A stretch of 10,198 nucleotides of DNA from an uncultured Eubacteriales bacterium. Its GTDB lineage: Bacteria > Bacillota > Clostridia > Oscillospirales > Acutalibacteraceae. The DNA lies in contig ONYV01000062.1 in the NCBI GenBank assembly GCA_900322105.1, positions 1-10,198 on the forward strand, in the 5' to 3' direction. This document shows positions 6,172 through 10,198 of the stretch, piece by piece; position 1 is the stretch's first letter; each line of letters begins with the position of its first letter. The translations under genes and the position numbers were made by a program. The notes under the pieces were generated by a model that worked only from the letters and a program-made list of their open reading frames with translations, was not told the DNA's origin and did not search any database.

Positions 6172-6804
6172 ATGAATGTTTTAATTATCGAAGATGAGGT
6201 CGGTCTTGCAGAAGCAGTCGCCGCCATACTCAGAAGTGAACGATATCAAACAGACATTGCAAACGATGGTCAAACAGGACTGAAAATGGCGCTGACAGGT
6301 GAGTATGATTGTATTTTGCTGGATATCATGCTGCCCGGTATGAACGGTCTGGATGTGCTGTCATATCTCAGAGTCAAAGAGATCGAAACGCCTGTTTTGC
6401 TGCTGACAGCCCGCTCTGAAACAGACGACAAGATCAAGGGATTGGACTGCGGTGCAGACGACTATCTTACAAAGCCGTTTTCTATGGGAGAATTGCTGGC
6501 AAGGATTCGTGCGATGACGCGCAGGAGAGGCATTGTTCAGGATATCAATCCGAAATACGGTGATATCACGCTTGATCTGAAAAAAGGTGAGATCATCTGC
6601 GGAAACAGTTCTGTTGCTTTGGGAAGTCAGATCACCACAAAAGAACAGTTCGTCAGTAAGATATGGGGAAGCAATGACGAAAGTGAATACAATAATGTAG
6701 AGGTCTATATCTCATTTCTGCGGAAAAAACTGAATATGCTGCGTTCCTCTGTTCAGATCAAAACAAGAAGAGGGATCGGTTACTGTCTGGATGGTGCAAA
6801 ATGA
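6172..6804 (+). CDS. OmpR-family response regulator with a shortened DNA-binding domain
   Basis: A 210-residue cytoplasmic regulator, expected to be phosphorylated by the kinase encoded next to it. The receiver domain (1-117) is complete: acidic pair Glu7/Asp8, phosphoacceptor Asp51 in LLDIMLPG, Thr79 and Lys101 in LTKPF. The C-terminal winged-helix domain starts near YGDITLDLKKGE (129-140) and ends with the recognition helix NNVEVYISFLRKKL and wing IKTRRGIGYCL. Between VALGSQ (to 153) and ITTKEQFVSKIWG, the usual 'KEFxLLExLxxNPG' stretch of about 14 residues is missing. This accounts for a length of 210 rather than about 225. The missing part is normally the first helix of the domain core, so DNA binding may be altered or lost. 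GGAGG at 6159-6163 lies 8 bases before the ATG. The stop overlaps the kinase start (ATGA). Confidence 0.93.
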   Translation: MNVLIIEDEVGLAEAVAAILRSERYQTDIANDGQTGLKMALTGEYDCILLDIMLPGMNGLDVLSYLRVKEIETPVLLLTARSETDDKIKGLDCGADDYLTKPFSMGELLARIRAMTRRRGIVQDINPKYGDITLDLKKGEIICGNSSVALGSQITTKEQFVSKIWGSNDESEYNNVEVYISFLRKKLNMLRSSVQIKTRRGIGYCLDGAK

Positions 6805-8006
6805 TATCACGACTCAGACTTAAGATCATTATTGTCATCACGATCATTCTGACGCTTGCTGTGTTTGGAATCATGATCTCGATCAACATGGTCGAAAAAG
6901 CAAGCAACCGAACACAGATCGAAGCAAGGATCCAAAGGATCGCCTCACTGGATGGCTTTTTGCCGACAGATTATCAGAATTACAATCCTTTAGACGACGA
7001 TCAATCAGGATTCAGTGACTGCTTTTCGATCCAGATCGACTATCTCTATCAGATCAGAAAAATCGTCCTGACAAGAGATATCACCGTCGATCAGAACGAC
7101 ATGATCGAATATGCTAATCAGGCGCTCGCTTCAGGCAGTTCCTTCGGAGAAATGGGACATTATGCATTTTATATCCAACCGAAGTATTACGGCTCTGTGA
7201 TCGTTTTTATGGACATCCATTCCTATCAGCAAGCGCAGAAAAACCTGTTGTTTACCACTTCCCTGATCGGTCTGCTGACGATCATTCTCTTTTTCTTCCT
7301 GACAGTCGCCCTCGCCTTCTGGCTGGTCAAACCTGTCAAGATCAGTTTTGAGAATCAGAAGCGGTTTGTTTCCAATGCCAGTCATGAGCTGAAAACGCCG
7401 CTTGCGGTCATCAGCGCAAATGTGGATGTGCTTGAGAATGAAACAGGCGAAAACAAATGGCTGCAGTATATCCGTACCGAAACCGTCAGAATGAACGAGT
7501 TGGTCAACGAATTGCTGTGCCTTGCCCGACTGGAAGATAAAAGCGGACATCCGCTGATGATCTCGGAATTCAATCTCTCAGATGTATTTTTGCAGACAAC
7601 ATTGCCATTTGAAAGCAAGGTCTTTGAAATGGGAAAAACACTGGATGTTGACGCTCAGCCCGATCTGATGTACAGGGGTGACGAGAGCATGATCAAACAC
7701 ATTATTACCATCCTTTTGGACAATGCCGTCAAGTATTCAGACAAAAACGGAACGATCAGCGCTGCTCTCTATTTACATAACAACAAAAAGATCATTGAAG
7801 TCTATAATACAGGAGAGGGTGTGCCGAAAGACAAGCTCCAGAAGATCTTTGAACGTTTCTACCGTCAGGACGAAGCACGAAACAGCAAAAACGGCGGTTA
7901 TGGCTTAGGACTTGCCATTGCAAAAACCGGTGTGGAAGCAATGGGCGGCAAGATCACCGCAACAGGAGAATACGGAAAATGGATCAAATTCACCGTTGTG
8001 TTGTGA
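6801..8006 (+). CDS. Membrane sensor histidine kinase
   Basis: A 401-residue kinase, partner of the preceding regulator, with which it overlaps by four bases (translational coupling). Membrane helix 1 spans about 8-29 and helix 2 about 149-175. Between them lies an extracytoplasmic sensor region of about 118 residues with no recognised fold. No HAMP domain is apparent: only about 15 residues separate helix 2 from the dimerisation helix. The H-box is FVSNASHELKTP with phosphorylated His195; the HELKT form is typical of bifunctional kinase/phosphatases. The ATP-binding domain has the N-box with Asn308 (LLDNAVKYSD), a G1 box NTGEG at 336-340 in place of the commoner DNGxG, the F-box IFERFYR at 349-355 and G2 GGYGLGLAIAK from 365. 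All catalytic motifs are present, so it should be active. The signal is unknown. Confidence 0.95.
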   Translation: MISRLRLKIIIVITIILTLAVFGIMISINMVEKASNRTQIEARIQRIASLDGFLPTDYQNYNPLDDDQSGFSDCFSIQIDYLYQIRKIVLTRDITVDQNDMIEYANQALASGSSFGEMGHYAFYIQPKYYGSVIVFMDIHSYQQAQKNLLFTTSLIGLLTIILFFFLTVALAFWLVKPVKISFENQKRFVSNASHELKTPLAVISANVDVLENETGENKWLQYIRTETVRMNELVNELLCLARLEDKSGHPLMISEFNLSDVFLQTTLPFESKVFEMGKTLDVDAQPDLMYRGDESMIKHIITILLDNAVKYSDKNGTISAALYLHNNKKIIEVYNTGEGVPKDKLQKIFERFYRQDEARNSKNGGYGLGLAIAKTGVEAMGGKITATGEYGKWIKFTVVL

Positions 8007-8054
8007 GTATGTAAGCAAGCCGAAAAGTCACTTTGATATTTTGAAAGCCGATAT

Positions 8055-8075
8055 TCAATAGACTTCCTCGGAAAC
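8055..8075 (+). repeat. Dispersed repeat copy 2
   Basis: TCAATAGACT followed by TCCTCGGAAAC. It matches copy 1 (minus strand of 6055-6077) over AGACTTCCTCGGAAAC and copy 3 (10156 onward) over TCAATAGACT and CTCGGAAAC. The second half-site TTCCGA is absent here and replaced by ATATAA. It lies between the kinase stop and the terminator. Confidence 0.6.
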
Positions 8076-8081
8076 ATATAA

Positions 8082-8126
8082 AAAAGCAGTTGTCCCGAAT
8101 GGTGATTTCCTTGGACAACTGCTTTT
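8082..8126. terminator. Bidirectional rho-independent terminator between converging genes
   Basis: AAAAGCAGTTGTCC (8082-8095) pairs perfectly with GGACAACTGCTTTT (8113-8126) over 14 bases with a 17-base loop. T-rich sequence follows on both strands: TTTTATTATTT on plus and CTTTTTTATATG on minus. It serves the kinase gene from the left and the LRR gene, whose stop is 10 bases away, from the right. Confidence 0.92.
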
Positions 8127-8136
8127 ATTATTTCTG

Positions 8137-9240
8137 TTATTGTCTGTCGTTACGGTCGTTTGAAGATCGGTTCGGATATCGTGTTCGCGGATGCTGAGCG
8201 TTCGGGCTCTTGAATGTCTGCTCTTTTCGTTCCGTCGTGTTTGACCGACGCTCTGATGCGGAAGACGGCTGCTTGAGAGAGGATATACGCTGTTTTTTGG
8301 GTGTTGCGTAAGCATATACGATCGTATCGTCACCGCTGTCGCTGCTCGAAGCGGCGCTGCTTGCCGCAAGCGCTTTCCGTTTTTTGCGCTCGGCAAGGAA
8401 CTGCGCTCTTTTGCGCCTTCTGCTGTGCTTTTCTGAAACGAGGATATAAAAACTGAACAGAACAATGATCGCCAGATCTACGATCAGGATCGCGATCAGG
8501 ATCAGCGTATAGATCCCTGAAAAACCCTGATTCTCAAGTTCTTCCTGTTTTTCTTCCAGCAAGCCAAGATCCTTGTACGGCGGCAAATTCTTGATATTTT
8601 CACTCTGCATCTTTTTCCGCTGTGCAAATTCATCGACATACAGACTGTTTTCACTGAACAGAGTCAGCTCAGGTACTCCTGTGAAAGCATATTCATTGAT
8701 GTTTGTCGGATTCTTATAAAATACGATCTCCTGCAAATGCTTGCAGTCCGAAAAAGCATACATGACTAATTCCGTATCTCCGTTGAACTCTGCGCGAGTC
8801 AGGTTGATACAATTGCCAAACGCATCATAGGAGATCTCCTTGAGCGTTTCAGGGAAGATCATCCGACCTAACGAGTAGCACTCAAAAAACGCCATATCCG
8901 CTATTTTTCGCACGCCGTTTTGCAGCTTGACGTTTTTGAGCTGATCGCAGAAATAGAAAGCGCCTATCCCGATGGTCTCGACCTTTGCAGGGATCGTGAT
9001 GGATGTCAGCGAAGTACATTCCGAAAAGATATACTCGGACAGCTCAGACAACTTACCGGGGATCGTGATATTATTCAGTTCCGTACATTTTGCAAAAGCA
9101 TACGCACCGATCTCCGTCACAGAGTCGGGAATATTGACTGTGTTGAGCTTCATGCAATTTTTGAAAGCGCAGTTTCCGATCTTTGTCACGCTTTTCGGCA
9201 GGAGGATCGTTTCGATCTCGTTATTCCCTGCAAAGGCATA
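8137..9240 (-). CDS. C-terminal fragment of the LRR membrane protein (after the frameshift)
   Basis: This frame encodes the distal eight or nine LRRs, from YAFAGNNEIETILLPKS on. A linker follows with an acidic/Gln-rich stretch (LLEEKQEELENQ), then one membrane helix (IYTLILIAILIVDLAIIVLFSFYILV) and about 100 residues rich in Arg, Lys and Ser (SEKHSRRRKRAQFLAERKKRK...). The open frame extends back to an ATG at 9300, but the 20 residues before Tyr (MDQGTERRIRYDRRRCSDQN) are an out-of-frame reading of the upstream LRR region. They do not look like a real N-terminus: no signal peptide would be present and the LRR part could not be exported. Independent expression is therefore doubtful. Confidence 0.75.
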   Translation of the reverse strand, partial: YAFAGNNEIETILLPKSVTKIGNCAFKNCMKLNTVNIPDSVTEIGAYAFAKCTELNNITIPGKLSELSEYIFSECTSLTSITIPAKVETIGIGAFYFCDQLKNVKLQNGVRKIADMAFFECYSLGRMIFPETLKEISYDAFGNCINLTRAEFNGDTELVMYAFSDCKHLQEIVFYKNPTNINEYAFTGVPELTLFSENSLYVDEFAQRKKMQSENIKNLPPYKDLGLLEEKQEELENQGFSGIYTLILIAILIVDLAIIVLFSFYILVSEKHSRRRKRAQFLAERKKRKALAASSAASSSDSGDDTIVYAYATPKKQRISSLKQPSSASERRSNTTERKEQTFKSPNAQHPRTRYPNRSSNDRNDRQ

Positions 9241-9923
9241 GTTTTGATCAGAACACCGTCTGCGATCGTAACGTATTCGTCTTTCTGTCCCCTGATCCAT
9301 TCTGTTCCTTCAAAGACATATCCTCCCATACGATGGATCGTGTTCGGGATGCTGATGTTTTTAAGGGAAGAACAGTTGAAAAATGCATATTTATCCAGTG
9401 TGATGACGCTGTTGGGAAGTTCAATGGATCTGAGCAGTGTACATCCCGAAAACGCCGATTCACCGATCTCCATCACGCCCTCATAGATCACAAGCGTTTC
9501 TAACGAAGTACAGTTCATAAACGCACAATTTCCGATCGTTTCTACGCTTCCGTTGATCTCGACCTTTTTCAGTGACTGGCAGTTTGCAAATGCATTGCAC
9601 TCGATATGCTCGATCGAGCTTGGTATCTCCAGTTCTTTCACCGTTTTATTCATCATAAAAGCTGCAGTGCCTACCTGCGTCACTTTATATTTATCGACCA
9701 TTGTCGGCAGCGACACGTAAAGACTTTTTCCGTTGTACTGCGTGATCTCTACACTTTTTCCGTCTTCTAACAGCGTGAACACAAAATCGCCGCTGTCAAT
9801 GATCTTTGCCGCCTGCGCCTGCACCGTTGGAAAAATGATAAACACAGCAAGCATGGTTATCAGACACAGCAGCCCGCACACAAACCGTTTGACAAATGTC
9901 TTTTTGTGATTATAGACTATCAT
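9186..9923 (-). CDS. N-terminal fragment of the LRR membrane protein (before the frameshift)
   Basis: This frame encodes a signal peptide: basic MIVYNHKKTFVKR, hydrophobic core VCGLLCLITMLAVFIIF and a likely cleavage after AQA near residue 38. An N-terminal beta segment follows, then five or six LRRs with the conserved AF..C..L core, up to ADGVLIK (Lys227). The last 18 residues (TMPLQGITRSKRSSCRKA) are read out of frame and are not LRR-like. If made, the product would be a secreted protein of about 205 residues without an anchor. The start at 9923 is supported by a weak purine-rich AGAGAG about 10 bases upstream and by the promoter at 9971-9999. Confidence 0.75.
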   Translation of the reverse strand: MIVYNHKKTFVKRFVCGLLCLITMLAVFIIFPTVQAQAAKIIDSGDFVFTLLEDGKSVEITQYNGKSLYVSLPTMVDKYKVTQVGTAAFMMNKTVKELEIPSSIEHIECNAFANCQSLKKVEINGSVETIGNCAFMNCTSLETLVIYEGVMEIGESAFSGCTLLRSIELPNSVITLDKYAFFNCSSLKNISIPNTIHRMGGYVFEGTEWIRGQKDEYVTIADGVLIKTMPLQGITRSKRSSCRKA

Positions 9924-9970
9924 TCTATCTGCTCTCTTTCTACATAATGATCATTTTTTCGCTATGTTTC

Positions 9971-9999
9971 ATCATACCATACTCCTGCTGTTTTTTCAA
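9971..9999 (-). promoter_or_regulatory. Sigma-A type promoter of the LRR gene, extended -10
   Basis: On the minus strand, TTGAAA (9999-9994), a 17-base spacer and TATGAT (9976-9971), with TGG immediately before the -10 as in an extended -10 element. Transcription would begin near 9964, about 40 bases before the ATG at 9923. Both hexamers and the spacing equal those of the PgcA-type mutase promoter. Confidence 0.75.
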
Positions 10000-10080
10000 T
10001 ACCGTATTCTCTTTTCTCGTGGAAATCCCTTTTGTCGGGCGGTTACATCGGGGGAGACCCTTCCTGAATATATATAATAT

Positions 10081-10130
10081 AAAAAAGCGCAGACGCAGGT
10101 ATCTGTCGGCGATACAGGGTCTTACGCTTT
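10081..10130 (-). terminator. Terminator-like hairpin of a minus-strand gene beyond the right edge
   Basis: AAAGCG (10084-10089) pairs with CGCTTT (10125-10130), AGAC (10091-10094) with GTCT (10119-10122), and GTATC (10099-10103) with GATAC (10111-10115), giving an interrupted stem. On the minus strand it is followed by TTTTTTATATTATATA. That orientation would end a transcript coming from the right, off the window. The stem is imperfect, so it may instead be another structured RNA element. Confidence 0.45.
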
Positions 10131-10155
10131 GCTGTTCTACAATTTGCTCATAACG

Positions 10156-10182
10156 TCAATAGACTCTCGGAAACTTCCGAAG
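10156..10182 (+). repeat. Dispersed repeat copy 3 with perfect palindrome
   Basis: TCAATAGACT followed by CTCGGAAAC and TTCCGAAG. Compared with copies 1 and 2 it lacks two bases (TC) after AGACT. It contains the palindrome TCGGAA-AC-TTCCGA (10167-10180), the same as in copy 1 read from the other strand. It lies in the spacer upstream of the LRR promoter, next to the terminator-like hairpin. Confidence 0.65.
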
Positions 10183-10198
10183 CACCGTCTTACTTGTC

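Larger units (their letters stand above)
8137..9923 (-). pseudogene. BspA-type leucine-rich-repeat membrane protein gene, interrupted by a frameshift
   Basis: Read as one gene, this would encode about 594 residues. It has a signal peptide, about 14 LRRs of 23 residues (pattern V..IG..AF..C.SL..I.IP.S), one membrane helix, and a basic Ser-rich cytoplasmic tail. BspA-type LRR proteins are surface proteins of gut and oral bacteria involved in binding hosts, other microbes or glycans; the partner here is unknown. The frame changes at about 9240-9245, where ...GTT CTG ATC AAA AC TAT GCC... breaks the 'DGVLIK-YAF' passage. One added base (for example a fifth A) or two lost bases rejoins the halves. 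The same LRR pattern continues on both sides, which shows one ancestral gene. Either a recent mutation or a sequencing error could explain it. Confidence 0.85.

Noticed and set aside
9236..9250. Programmed -1 frameshifting in the LRR gene
   Set aside because: The zero-frame codons ATC AAA ACT do not form a canonical slippery heptamer, and I see no clear stimulatory structure. An indel is simpler.
8055..10182. Repeat copies 2 and 3 as the ends of a transposon carrying the LRR gene
   Set aside because: There is no transposase or integrase between them, the copies differ in their inner halves, no target duplication is seen, and copy 1 does not fit such an element.

Overview
The window looks like chromosomal DNA of a gut or rumen Clostridia member, most plausibly Ruminococcus/Oscillospiraceae-like. 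This is inferred from the moderate G+C, strong GGAGG ribosome binding sites, consensus sigma-A type promoters, a 580-residue PgcA-type phosphoglucomutase, an OmpR/EnvZ-type two-component pair and a BspA-type leucine-rich-repeat surface protein. No species can be named from the sequence. I see no rRNA, tRNA, CRISPR array, transposase or phage gene.

Left part (1-5960). A PgcA-type alpha-phosphohexomutase lies on the minus strand with its own promoter (1954-1982) and terminator (70-110). A 460-base gene-free spacer separates it from a plus-strand group of three genes: a membrane-anchored protein with two beta-rich 'GxW...EDGT' modules (TTG start at 2455, promoter 2380-2408), a small zinc-ribbon membrane protein 17 bases downstream (3447-3938), and a second phosphohexomutase from a different subfamily (4026-5909). 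The second mutase carries an unusual C-terminal tail of eight 12-residue Lys/Ala/Glu/Pro repeats ending in poly-lysine. A rho-independent terminator at 5921-5956 closes the group. The two mutases share only the superfamily motifs (catalytic Ser, DxDxDR metal loop, sugar loop), so they are unlikely to be a recent duplication.

Middle part (5960-8130). A promoter at 6004-6033 precedes a response regulator and sensor kinase that overlap by four bases. The regulator's receiver domain is intact, but its winged-helix domain lacks about 14 residues where the first helix normally sits. The kinase has all catalytic motifs but no obvious HAMP domain. A bidirectional terminator (8082-8126) lies between this pair and the next gene.

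Right part (8130-10198). A minus-strand BspA-type LRR gene converges on the two-component pair. It would encode about 594 residues: signal peptide, roughly 14 LRRs of 23 residues, one membrane helix and a basic Ser-rich cytoplasmic tail. It is split by a frameshift at about 9240-9245. Its promoter is at 9971-9999, and a minus-oriented terminator-like hairpin near 10081-10130 probably ends a gene beyond the right edge.

The most distinctive unexplained signals are a small dispersed sequence with the palindrome TCGGAA-NN-TTCCGA, found in three spacers in the right half of the window; the regulator with a shortened DNA-binding domain; the repeat-tailed mutase; and the LRR frameshift. No complete, clearly new multi-gene system is evident.
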